From: JAPLST01 sp964397565
Lineage (GTDB): Bacteria; Auribacterota; UBA3054; JAPLST01
Length of the DNA: 63,280 nucleotides
Assembly (NCBI GenBank): GCA_964397565.1
Contig: CAYNJC010000026.1
Location: 1 to 63,280 of the forward strand
Direction of reading: 5' to 3'
The position numbers and the translations under genes are program-made. Below, piece after piece: positions 33,701-40,917 of this stretch (position 1 is its first letter; the number at the start of each line of letters is the position of its first letter). The notes under the pieces were generated by a model. It made no database searches and had not been told where the DNA came from. It saw nothing but the letters and a program-made list of their open reading frames with translations.

Positions 33701-35559
33701 AAGGTGGCGCGCACGACGGCGGCCGTGGCAGGCACGATCAGGGGAAAGCGGCGAACGGCATTGTGGGTGATGGCCGCCTCGACTGCATTGCCGGCCCGGA
33801 CGAGATCAAGGGCGGGCACAATTTGGAGCAGGCCGTAGCCGAGGTCGAAGCCGGGGCCGGGCGCGCCGAGATCGAGCGTGGTGTTGATCAAGACGGACTT
33901 GATCATTGCCGGCGAGGGGTCGGCGCCGGCATGGGTGGCACGCCAGCATTCGAACAGCAACGCAGCCGAGCCGCAGGCGGCCGGCGAGGCCATGCTGGTG
34001 CCGGAGAGCAATTGATACGCGGTGGTGCCGTAACACGAGTTGACATTGTAACCGGGTGCGCTCAAGTCGGGCTTGAGCCGGCCGTCATCGAGCGGGCCCC
34101 AGCTGGTGAAGGTCGTGGCCTGGTTGTTGTTGTACTGGGTGGCGCCGATCACCAGCGTGTTCTTGGCGCATTGCGGCGGGCTGATGTTGCGATAGCCGGT
34201 GACATAGCCGCGTTCGTTGCCGGCGGCCCAGACGGACAGAAACGGTTTGCCAAGCCGGCCGCGGGTGATCTCATCCATCAAGATCGAGGACGTTTCATAA
34301 TCGCCATAGTACGCGGCGGAATACCCATTGGCGGCGATGTTCATGCCAATCGAATTATTGGCGATATCCGCGCCGTAGGTGTTGATGGCGACGAAATAGT
34401 TGGTTTCAAGATCGCCGGGATTGTTGTAGAAAATCGTGCCGGTGAAATCATATTCATAGGAAATCAGGCGCGCGGCCGGGGCCATGCCGCGATACTGGCC
34501 GGCACTGGCGCTGCCGTCGCCGAGGACCGTGCCGGCGACGTGGGTGGAGTGATAGTGCGTGGGGTTGGGCTCGCCGACGGTGCGGCGACTGCTGTAGTCG
34601 ATGTGATTGTCGGCGATGCCGCCGTCGTAGACCAGTACGTCTACATTGTTGCCGAGGTAATTGTAGGGCGGCGCTTGGGCAGTATTGGCGCCGAGGACCG
34701 CGCGGGTGTTATCATTGCCCAGGCCGAGGGCGGGCCGAGCTTTGCCGATCCATTTGACGTCATCGCGCGCGGCCAGCGCGGCAATGGCTTTCAGCGGCAC
34801 GCGGCCGATGACGGCGGGAATCAAGTGAATGGTCGAGAGCACCTCGCCGCTGCAATCCTGAATAGCCTGGCACAAAGCCGCCGGGCCTGTTTGTTGAAAT
34901 CCGTGCAAGGCAATGACGCGATACTGCGGATCATCGCCCAACGTGTAGGCGTCCGGGTTGAACAGCAGGGGATCGAGTTTGTGGCAGGGGAGCAGGGCGG
35001 CTACGGCGCGGGCGCGGGCGAGGTTGCTGGTGGCGTTCAGGCGCACGAGCCAGGTGCCGTCGCCGACGTAATCTTCACTGTGCAGCGCGGCCAGGTCACG
35101 GGCGCTGTCGGCAGCGACAAAATACCAGCCGGGTGTTGTGGTGATGGCTGGCGCATCCAGCGCAAGTGCGCCGGATTTGAGCTGCACGTGACGGACAGCC
35201 AGGCGGGCAGCCGGCCACGGCAGCGCCCGACGCAGTGTGTCACACGATGTGCGCCAGGCGCTCATGTAGGCGGCATCGCGGGCGACGAGTGCATAGGCTT
35301 TGGCATTGGCCTGCCAGCGCACGGCTAGGCCGTCGCGTTGGCACTGCTGGACAAACGCGGCTTGGGCGGCAGGGACGTCATCAACTGGGGCCGGCGCGTT
35401 GAGCGCAATGCCTTCCGCCCACGTGGTGGAGGTCAGCGGCACGCGCGCGACATCCGCCAAACCAGCCATGGATGCGGCATTTTTTGCCGCGTGCAGCGGC
35501 GTGCCACACAGCCACAGACAACCGGCACATGCGCCCAGCGATACAAAATTCCTCTTCAT
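30778..35559 (-). CDS. Very large secreted subtilisin-like protease with a PEP-CTERM-like anchor
   Basis: 1593 residues from ATG 35559, chosen because it begins a signal peptide (MKRNFVSLGACAGCLWLCG) with an AAGG ribosome site. The S8 triad is complete: Asp312 (VLVYDGGIADNH), His340 (HSTHVAGT), Ser522 (SGTSMASPAACG), plus oxyanion Asn in VWAAGNERG. Downstream are a P-domain-like jelly roll, a fibronectin III-like repeat (TDTSATILWQTDEAARG), a MAM/lectin-like segment, a carboxypeptidase-regulatory-like segment, and a repeat with FWDDLNP near residues 1390-1480. The end VVPEPVLLIALLGALLALRI, then RHV, is a VPEP motif, membrane helix and basic tail: a sorting tag for exopolysaccharide-linked export. 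No sortase-like gene is in the window. Confidence 0.9.
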   Translation of the reverse strand: MKRNFVSLGACAGCLWLCGTPLHAAKNAASMAGLADVARVPLTSTTWAEGIALNAPAPVDDVPAAQAAFVQQCQRDGLAVRWQANAKAYALVARDAAYMSAWRTSCDTLRRALPWPAARLAVRHVQLKSGALALDAPAITTTPGWYFVAADSARDLAALHSEDYVGDGTWLVRLNATSNLARARAVAALLPCHKLDPLLFNPDAYTLGDDPQYRVIALHGFQQTGPAALCQAIQDCSGEVLSTIHLIPAVIGRVPLKAIAALAARDDVKWIGKARPALGLGNDNTRAVLGANTAQAPPYNYLGNNVDVLVYDGGIADNHIDYSSRRTVGEPNPTHYHSTHVAGTVLGDGSASAGQYRGMAPAARLISYEYDFTGTIFYNNPGDLETNYFVAINTYGADIANNSIGMNIAANGYSAAYYGDYETSSILMDEITRGRLGKPFLSVWAAGNERGYVTGYRNISPPQCAKNTLVIGATQYNNNQATTFTSWGPLDDGRLKPDLSAPGYNVNSCYGTTAYQLLSGTSMASPAACGSAALLFECWRATHAGADPSPAMIKSVLINTTLDLGAPGPGFDLGYGLLQIVPALDLVRAGNAVEAAITHNAVRRFPLIVPATAAVVRATLAWSDPPASALAAVVLVNDLDLRLIDPNNRVFLPWVLDPNNPANDATTNAPDRLNNVEQVLATNLTPGVWYAEVRGFTIASGVSQTFALCANTLLRDVGSAGVIQFDQPAYCPPTMAQIELRDWDLTNQATYALLVRSTREPAGESVLVTQTSPGLFLGSLILTNAPPAADGLLSVENAATITVVYVDASDGMGGVAITNTATALIDLAAPVISGVVVTNVTDTSATILWQTDEAARGNFHLLAPPYYLGGALPATVHSVALTNLSAGTTYAFFLSAQDMFGNTATNDNGGLLFSFTTKLFMPVWQSTAELGEPLAWAATGIWHQSTRRPLAGARSWYCGNEAAGLYDNSISSALVSVAITVTTASASLRLREFISTESGYDYCSVQVTTNRGARWHDLRPPFSGSNYVRDVVLPLTGFTPGILQLRFLFTTDSSVVREGWYLDALQLGGYVESDLIAIGQSVADPPPNGDSDGFIEPGETIALRTLLFNGRATALTNLTGTLSCASPFVAMLDDTHNFGTVMPGVSCSNDVPFVFTIAPGATNGAPLSFVLACAADDGTVVSNPFTLAVTLRYAIAGLARDIADHTAITNAWVYWQDSSIHVAAANAVGAFLVSGLEPRAYTVWADADGYSASDALNLTCPPDVAGLVLELGKPVPVCFPTSFNLQLLQDVRTIEILTVSNAGFGTLAYTLAPSNNFSLAQGFDNAGTYRWIDSDTPDCPAFAWIDISTNGQVMTLGDDQISDRLPLAHVFPFYSQTLSGLWIGANGGIALHTTSNVPVSNATLPASTASPELIAPFWDDLNPASGGTIYFKSFADKTVVSYVGVKRYGESASAVTFQVILNANGTIRYQYLGMHGTLTSATIGWQGDNRSKYAQVAYNTSYVRSNLVVAIGRGYEWLQLGSAAGSVRPFAATNLAVAFDTHNVSTGIYAGAVTLYSEGGTVAVPATLTVVPEPVLLIALLGALLALRIVRHV

Positions 35560-35692
35560 ATCAAGCCTTGGTTGCAGGTATAAAATTGTCTTATGGTATA
35601 TAGTATAGCAAAATGGTTGCATCCGGCGTGGAGAATCGTTACAATATCTCATAAGATATGAATCCATTTCGCACAAACCACGCGGCACGCGC
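35560..35692. promoter_or_regulatory. Divergent promoter region of the protease and second aldo/keto reductase
   Basis: An AT-rich stretch. On the minus strand TATACT (35607-35602) can serve as the protease -10, with no good -35. On the plus strand there are TACAAT near 35640 and a hairpin ATATCT/AGATAT just after it, ahead of the reductase start at 35693. Confidence 0.4.
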
Positions 35693-36664
35693 ATGACCTA
35701 TGGCCAGGTCGGGCGCAGTGGTGTGCGCGTCAGCCGGATTGCGCTGGGCACGCTCAATTTCGGGCCGGAGACCAGCGCGGCCGACAGCGTGCGGATCATG
35801 GAGCGCGCGCTCGAACTCGGCATCAACCTGTTTGACACGGCCAATGTCTATGGCTGGCAGGCTGGCAAGGGCGTGACGGAGACGATCATTGGCGATTGGC
35901 TGGCGCAAGGTGGCGGGCGGCGTGACCACATTGTGTTGGCGACGAAAGTGTATATGCAGACCGCTGACGGGCCGAACGAGGGTGGCTTGTCGGCATATCA
36001 TATCCGCACGGCCTGCGAGGCCAGTTTGCGACGCTTGCGGACCGATCATATTGATGTGTACCAGATGCATCACATTGACCGGGCCACGCCGTGGGATGAG
36101 ATCTGGCAGGCCTTCGAGACCTTGCAGCGCCAGGGGAAAATCATTTATGTCGGCAGCAGCAATTTTGCCGGCTGGCACTTGGCGCAAGCCCAAGAAGCGG
36201 CGCGGGCGCGGCACCTGCCGGGGATCATTTCCGAGCAAAGTTTGTATAATTTGTGTTACCGGCAGATCGAGACGGATGTGCTGCCGGCGTGTCGCCAGTA
36301 TGGGATTGGCGTCCTGGTGTGGGGCACGTTGAACCGCGGCTTTCTGGCAAATCCGGCGCGCGACAAGGCGCGCGGGCCGCGGGCGGCCGCGCGCTTGCAG
36401 CGTGAGTTTGCGCGCTTCGGCGACAACCTGGCAGCCTATGTGCGGCTGTGCGGCGAACTGGGCGCACGGCCGGCCGACGTGGCGACCGCATGGGCGCTGC
36501 AGCAGCCGGGTGTGGCGGCCGTGATCGCCGGGCCGCGCACGCTGGAACAGCTTGAGGATAGTGTGCGCTGCCTGGACGTCACCCTGGACGCAGCGGCGTT
36601 GCGCGCCGTGGACGAAGTGTGGCCCGGGCCGCGTGGCCCGGCGCCGGAAGCGTATGCATGGTAA
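35693..36664 (+). CDS. Aldo/keto reductase (copy 2)
   Basis: 323 residues, the same length as copy 1 at 29783, and clearly a duplicate: YGQVGRSGVRVSRIALGTLN, DTANVYG, VLATKV and YQMHHIDRATPWDE follow the same order. All tetrad residues (Asp, Tyr, Lys, His) are kept, so it should be active. It differs most in the central loop (WGTLNRGFLANPARDKARGP), which shapes the substrate pocket. It is followed after 30 bases by the SPFH gene. Confidence 0.88.
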   Translation: MTYGQVGRSGVRVSRIALGTLNFGPETSAADSVRIMERALELGINLFDTANVYGWQAGKGVTETIIGDWLAQGGGRRDHIVLATKVYMQTADGPNEGGLSAYHIRTACEASLRRLRTDHIDVYQMHHIDRATPWDEIWQAFETLQRQGKIIYVGSSNFAGWHLAQAQEAARARHLPGIISEQSLYNLCYRQIETDVLPACRQYGIGVLVWGTLNRGFLANPARDKARGPRAAARLQREFARFGDNLAAYVRLCGELGARPADVATAWALQQPGVAAVIAGPRTLEQLEDSVRCLDVTLDAAALRAVDEVWPGPRGPAPEAYAW

Positions 36665-36694
36665 CAGTAACGTAATCCCCGCAAGGAGGTGGTT

Positions 36695-37633
36695 ATGACA
36701 GTGCCCGTCTTGATTGCGATTGTGGTTGCCGTGCTGATCTTGATCACGTTGTTGAAGACGGCCAAGACGGTGGCCCATCAGACGGTGTATATCATCGAGC
36801 GGCTGGGCAAATACAGTCGCACGCTGAACTCGGGGTTTCACATTCTGATCCCTTTCATTGACAAGATTGCGTACAAGCACACCTTAAAGGAGCAAGCCAT
36901 TGACGTGCCGCCGCAGCGCTGCATCACGCGCGACAACATTGCGGTTGAGGTGGACGGCATTTTGTATTTGCAGGTGACCGATCCGTGCAAAGCCAGTTAC
37001 GGCATCATGGATTATCGCTTTGCGACCATCCAGTTGGCGCAGACCACGATGCGCTCGTTGATCGGCAAGCTCGAATTAGATCGCACCTTCGAGGAGCGCG
37101 AGGCGACCAACACGGCCATTGTCAAAGTGCTGGACGAAGCGTCCGATTCGTGGGGCGTGAAAGTGGTGCGCTATGAGATCAAGAACATTGAGCCGCCGCA
37201 GACCATCCGCGACGCGATGGAGAAGCAGATGCGGGCTGAACGTGAGAAACGCGCGCTGATCGCCGAATCGGAGGGTGATCGCATGGCCAGAATCAATCGC
37301 GCCGAAGGCGAGAAACTGCAGAATATTCAGATTTCCGAGGGCGAAAAACTGCGCCAGATCAATGTCGCCGAGGGCCGCGCCAAAGAGATCCTGATGATTG
37401 CGGAGGCGACCGCGGAGGGCATTCGCCGGGTGGCCGAGGCGATCCAGGCCCCGGGCGGTTCGCAGGCGGTCAGCTTGCGCGTGGCCGAGCAATATGTCAT
37501 CGCCTTTGCCCAAGTCGCCAAGGCCAGCACGACCGTGCTGCTGCCGACCAATATAGCCGATGTGGGCGGCGCGGTCGCGGCCTTGACGACCATCTTTCAG
37601 CGCATGAACGAGCGACCGCCGGCGGCGCCGTAA
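36695..37633 (+). CDS. SPFH/stomatin-like (QmcA-type) membrane protein
   Basis: 312 residues: one N-terminal membrane helix (VLIAIVVAVLILITLLKTAK), the SPFH/band 7 domain (TVYIIERLGKYSRTLNSGFH opening and VPPQRCITRDNIAVEVDGIL), then a charged coiled coil (EKQMRAEREKRALIAESEGD, with repeated AEGEKL units), and a short tail. These proteins form oligomeric cages that organise the membrane and act with NfeD partners. A very strong AAGGAGGT site lies just before ATG 36695. Its likely partner NfeD is at 29311. Confidence 0.9.
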   Translation: MTVPVLIAIVVAVLILITLLKTAKTVAHQTVYIIERLGKYSRTLNSGFHILIPFIDKIAYKHTLKEQAIDVPPQRCITRDNIAVEVDGILYLQVTDPCKASYGIMDYRFATIQLAQTTMRSLIGKLELDRTFEEREATNTAIVKVLDEASDSWGVKVVRYEIKNIEPPQTIRDAMEKQMRAEREKRALIAESEGDRMARINRAEGEKLQNIQISEGEKLRQINVAEGRAKEILMIAEATAEGIRRVAEAIQAPGGSQAVSLRVAEQYVIAFAQVAKASTTVLLPTNIADVGGAVAALTTIFQRMNERPPAAP

Positions 37634-37676
37634 CGCGACGCCCGGATTGCAACGACGACACCGGAGCACGAACGGA

Positions 37677-38612
37677 TTGAACATTTACAAACAAGCGCGA
37701 TTGTACTGGAAGCTGCGGCGGCAAGTGGCCAACGCGTGGGATGTGACGTGTCAGTATGTCGCGCGGCGCGGTGATATGCAAGTGATCTTGCGTAACGGCG
37801 CGGTCATTGTCCTGCGCGCGGCCCAGCAGGACGCCACGATTTTCCGGCGCATCTTTGCCCAGGACGAGTATCAGTTGCGCGGCTGGGAGAACCGCTTGGG
37901 CGGCGATGTCGTCGACCTGGGCGCGAATGTCGGCATGTTTGCCTGCCGGATTGCGCAGCACGCAACGCGCGTGATCTGCTACGAGCCAATGCCGGAAAAT
38001 TTCGCGCGGTTGCAGGAGAACACCGCCTCGTATCGTCACGTGACGTGCGTGCGTGCGGCGGTCAGCAGCAGCGTCGGCCGCATGCGCATCTATTGCCCGA
38101 TCAACACCAGCTACAGTGGCGGGTTCTCCCAGTATCCGATCGCCGAGTTGCATCAGACGCAGGCGTTTGAAGATGTGCCGGCGACCACCTTGGCGGCCGT
38201 GTTTGCCGAGCATGCCATCACGCGCTGCGGCTTGCTGAAAATGGATGTGGAAGGCGGCGAATACGATATCCTCTACGCCGCGCCGGCCGAGGTGCTGGGC
38301 CGCATCGAACGGATCGCCGGCGAATACCACAATGTCCAGCCGGACGACCCGCGCGCACAGATGGACGCGCTGGCAGCGCACTTGAATCAGCACGGCTTTG
38401 ATGTCGAGCTTGTGCCCAAGCGGCGCTTGCCCAATCACGGCTTGTTCTTCGCGCGGCGCGCGGCGGGCGGCGGCCCGGGTCGCACGGTCTACCGCGGGCC
38501 GGGTGCGCACATGGCGCCGGCTGTCCGCTCAAAGCCAAACGGGCGCCGGAACCGGGGACGGGCGGGGTGGTTTGACGAAAAATTGCGAATTTGCTATACT
38601 TCACCGTATTGA
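37677..38612 (+). CDS. FkbM family methyltransferase
   Basis: About 311 residues. Seen: the SAM-binding motif VVDLGANVGMFACRIAQHA, the acidic VICYEPMPENFARLQENT, and LLKMDVEGGEYDILYAAP, all hallmarks of FkbM O-methyltransferases, which often modify polysaccharide or glycolipid sugars. The start is uncertain: TTG 37677 has GGAG about 10 bases upstream and gives NIYKQARLYWKL; TTG 37647 is the alternative. The end of the gene contains the promoter of the next gene. Confidence 0.82.
   Translation: MNIYKQARLYWKLRRQVANAWDVTCQYVARRGDMQVILRNGAVIVLRAAQQDATIFRRIFAQDEYQLRGWENRLGGDVVDLGANVGMFACRIAQHATRVICYEPMPENFARLQENTASYRHVTCVRAAVSSSVGRMRIYCPINTSYSGGFSQYPIAELHQTQAFEDVPATTLAAVFAEHAITRCGLLKMDVEGGEYDILYAAPAEVLGRIERIAGEYHNVQPDDPRAQMDALAAHLNQHGFDVELVPKRRLPNHGLFFARRAAGGGPGRTVYRGPGAHMAPAVRSKPNGRRNRGRAGWFDEKLRICYTSPY
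38572..38600 (+). promoter_or_regulatory. Sigma-70 promoter for the coiled-coil protein gene
   Basis: TTGACG (38572-38577), 17-bp spacer, TATACT (38595-38600), located inside the 3' end of the FkbM gene. It has the same hexamers and spacer as the tRNA promoter at 54951. Confidence 0.75.
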
Positions 38613-38643
38613 TTTTTTGAACTAACTATTGACAGGAGCTGCA

Positions 38644-39441
38644 ATGAAAAATGGACTGTTGATCGGAGTGGTTGTGTTGGCGGTTGCCGTGCTGGCGCTG
38701 GGCTTTTTTCTAATCACCACGGCGAGCGCGAAAAAGCAGGTGATCGCCGAACTGGCGTCAACCAACGCGGTGTATGCGGCGCTGGTTGAAGGACAGGCGA
38801 AGGCGATTGCGGATGTGACCGGCACGCTGGCGTTGCGCGACGGCGACCTGAAGAAGGCGCGCACGGAGATTCAGAAATTGAAGGATGAAATGGAATCGAA
38901 GGTGGCGGACGCGAAAAAAGAATTGAGCGAAACCATGGCCGCGAACGAAGCGGCACTTGAAAAGGCCAAGAAAGACATTGGCGCGGCGCAAGAGGTATTG
39001 ACGCAAGAGCAGACCGCGCACAAGGCGACCAAAGACACGGTGGCGGAACGCGAGGCGACCATCAAGGCCAAGGACACCCGGATCAGCGCACTGGACGCCA
39101 CCGTGAAGGATTGGCAAACCAAGGAGAAAGCGGCGGCGGATGTGGCGGAACGCTATAAGAGCATGTTGCTGGCCAACAAAATTGCGGTCGAGCCGGAAAA
39201 GAAGTTCCATGGCAATGTCCTGGTAGTGAACCGCGAGCAAGAATTTCTGATTTTAGATTTGGGCGCGGATGACAGCGTGCCGGTCGGGACGAAACTGGAA
39301 GTAATCCGCGACAATCACTTGATCGGTAAAGTGACTGTGCAGAAACTGGTGGAAGGCAACGATCAACTATCCGTGGCGACCGTGGATAGCCTGATCGACC
39401 CGGCCGATCCGGTGCGCGAAACCGACACGGTCAAGAACTAA
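38644..39441 (+). CDS. Membrane-anchored coiled-coil protein
   Basis: 265 residues, no family recognised. One N-terminal membrane helix (MKNGLLIGVVVLAVAVLALG), then a long Ala/Lys/Glu/Asp-rich heptad region from about residue 40 to 185 (AKKELSETMAANEAALEKAK), then a small globular domain (HGNVLVVNREQEFLILDLGA to the end) that looks like an all-beta KOW- or SH3-like fold with GTKLEVIRDNHLIGKV. AGGAG precedes ATG 38644. It probably projects into the periplasm. It shares a transcript with the small lipoprotein 3 bases downstream. Confidence 0.7.
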   Translation: MKNGLLIGVVVLAVAVLALGFFLITTASAKKQVIAELASTNAVYAALVEGQAKAIADVTGTLALRDGDLKKARTEIQKLKDEMESKVADAKKELSETMAANEAALEKAKKDIGAAQEVLTQEQTAHKATKDTVAEREATIKAKDTRISALDATVKDWQTKEKAAADVAERYKSMLLANKIAVEPEKKFHGNVLVVNREQEFLILDLGADDSVPVGTKLEVIRDNHLIGKVTVQKLVEGNDQLSVATVDSLIDPADPVRETDTVKN

Positions 39442-39444
39442 GGC

Positions 39445-39630
39445 ATGCGAGACCGCAGGCGTGGCGCGGCGTGGCGCGCATGGCCGGTGGTGCTGGCGTT
39501 GCTGTGCGGCGGGCTGCTGCAGGGCTGCTCGGCGCCGGAAACCCAGCGCGACGATGGCAGCACGCTGCCGTGGAATACGCCGGAGCAGTGGGAACGCGAG
39601 CCCAACATGAAAGCGCCGCTGTCGTGGTAA
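39445..39630 (+). CDS. Small lipoprotein with an LPWNTP motif
   Basis: 61 residues. A basic N-terminus, a hydrophobic segment ending LLQGC (lipobox), and only about 33 mature residues with the motif LPWNTPEQWE. Short lipoproteins ending in a PW-N/S-x-P..WE pattern recur, as I recall, in Verrucomicrobia-like genomes, but I cannot verify this here. It starts 3 bases after the coiled-coil gene and is followed by a terminator, which supports its reality. Confidence 0.6.
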   Translation: MRDRRRGAAWRAWPVVLALLCGGLLQGCSAPETQRDDGSTLPWNTPEQWEREPNMKAPLSW

Positions 39631-39679
39631 GACGCGGGCGCGGACGGCTGCTGGCGGACCGCGAGAGCCGGTTAGACAA

Positions 39680-39717
39680 GGTGGAATCCGCGGCGCAGAT
39701 TCTGCCTTTTTCTTTTT
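39680..39717 (+). terminator. Rho-independent terminator
   Basis: Stem GGTGGAATC (39680-39688) with GATTCTGCC (39698-39706), two G-U pairs, 9-nt loop, then TTTTTCTTTTT. It ends the coiled-coil/lipoprotein transcript 22 bases before the NDK-like gene, which then needs a promoter of its own or read-through. Confidence 0.75.
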
Positions 39718-39738
39718 ACTCAGGATGATGGGGTGGTG

Positions 39739-40911
39739 ATGAATGAACTGGCGTATGTGCTGATTAATCCCTATACGATGTCCAAGTCGCGCACGGGCGG
39801 GGTGATCAGCCGGCTGCTGTCGCGCTCGTCGAGCCTGCGCTTGCTTGGCGCACGCATGTTTGCGCCGAGCAAGGAACTAGTTGAAGAATATATTGAGACG
39901 CTGACCGTCGATGAGCACGTCGGGCCGGAACAGCGCGAGGTCGAGCTGCTGGTGCGCGAATATGTGCGGACACACTACCTGCCGGACGCGCAGGGCCAGC
40001 GTCGGCGGGTCATGTTCCTGCTGGTCGAGGGCGAAGATGCGGTGGCGTGCGTGCGCGACGAAGTGGTCGGCTCGATTATCCGCCAGACGGTGGGGGAGAC
40101 CATTCGCGACACCTATGGTGACTTCATCAAGGATGAGCATGGCCGGCTGGTCTACTTCGAGCCGGCGGTGCTGATCGCGCGCACCGTCGCGCAGGCCCGC
40201 CGCCAGATTGATGTGTGGTTGAAGCATTCGGCGCGTGACAGCGGCATTCTGCACGATGTCATTCGGTATCCGGACGGCGTCACCCCGGAACACACGCTGG
40301 TGATGTTCAAACCCGACACGCTGGCGCAGTCGCGCACACGCATGGGCACCGTCGTGGATTTGTTTGCCAAGACGGGTCTGTTTGTCATCGCCATCAAGGT
40401 CATCCATATTTCCGTCGCGCAGGCGATGGAATTTTACGGGCCGGTGCGCGACATATTCGTCGACAAATTCGCGGACAAGGTGCGCGACAAGGCCTTTGCT
40501 GCGCTGCAAGGCGCGTTCGAGTTTCCAATTTCCGTGGCAGTGGCCGAGCACCTGGCGCAGGAGCTGAAAAACGCCAATGCGGATCACGAATTCGGCAAAA
40601 TTGTGCAGTTCATGACGGGCCGCAATCCGTGGCAGACGCCGCACGCAGACTGGCCCGTGCCGGGCAGCGAGACCTGCTTGGCGCTGGTGTACCAAGGGGT
40701 GGACGCCGTCAACATGATTCGCGCGCAACTGGGCAGCACGGATCCGAGCAAGGCCGCGCCGGCGACGGTGCGCAAGGAGTTTGGACGGGATGTGATGGTG
40801 AACACGGCGCATGCGTCCGATTCGGCGCAAAACGCGGCGCGCGAAATTCGCATCATTGATCTGGCGACCAATGACCTGCCGGCATTGGTGGCGAATTTTT
40901 ACGGGACCTGA
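39739..40911 (+). CDS. Tandem nucleoside-diphosphate-kinase-like protein with one degenerate domain
   Basis: 390 residues carrying two NDK-like halves. The C-terminal half (from about residue 190) has LVMFKPDTLAQSRTRMGTVV and the catalytic-His motif NTAHASDSAQNAAREI, as in NIIHGSDS of NDK, with ATVRKEFGRDV before it. The N-terminal half begins YVLINPYTMSKSRTGGVISR and has VMFLLVEGEDAVACVRDEVV and ETIRDTYGDF, but where His is expected it reads GRLVYFEPAV, so this half cannot be phosphorylated. Ordinary NDK is about 140 residues and single. Start ATG 39739 is chosen over two in-frame GTGs. It may supply NTPs or have become regulatory. Confidence 0.8.
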   Translation: MNELAYVLINPYTMSKSRTGGVISRLLSRSSSLRLLGARMFAPSKELVEEYIETLTVDEHVGPEQREVELLVREYVRTHYLPDAQGQRRRVMFLLVEGEDAVACVRDEVVGSIIRQTVGETIRDTYGDFIKDEHGRLVYFEPAVLIARTVAQARRQIDVWLKHSARDSGILHDVIRYPDGVTPEHTLVMFKPDTLAQSRTRMGTVVDLFAKTGLFVIAIKVIHISVAQAMEFYGPVRDIFVDKFADKVRDKAFAALQGAFEFPISVAVAEHLAQELKNANADHEFGKIVQFMTGRNPWQTPHADWPVPGSETCLALVYQGVDAVNMIRAQLGSTDPSKAAPATVRKEFGRDVMVNTAHASDSAQNAAREIRIIDLATNDLPALVANFYGT

Positions 40912-40917
40912 TCCGGA

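Noticed and set aside
33250..35328. Plus-strand ORF of 692 codons opposite the protease
   Set aside because: Composition is Gly/Arg/Asp-rich as expected for the complement of a GC-rich gene, and the minus strand carries the full S8 triad.
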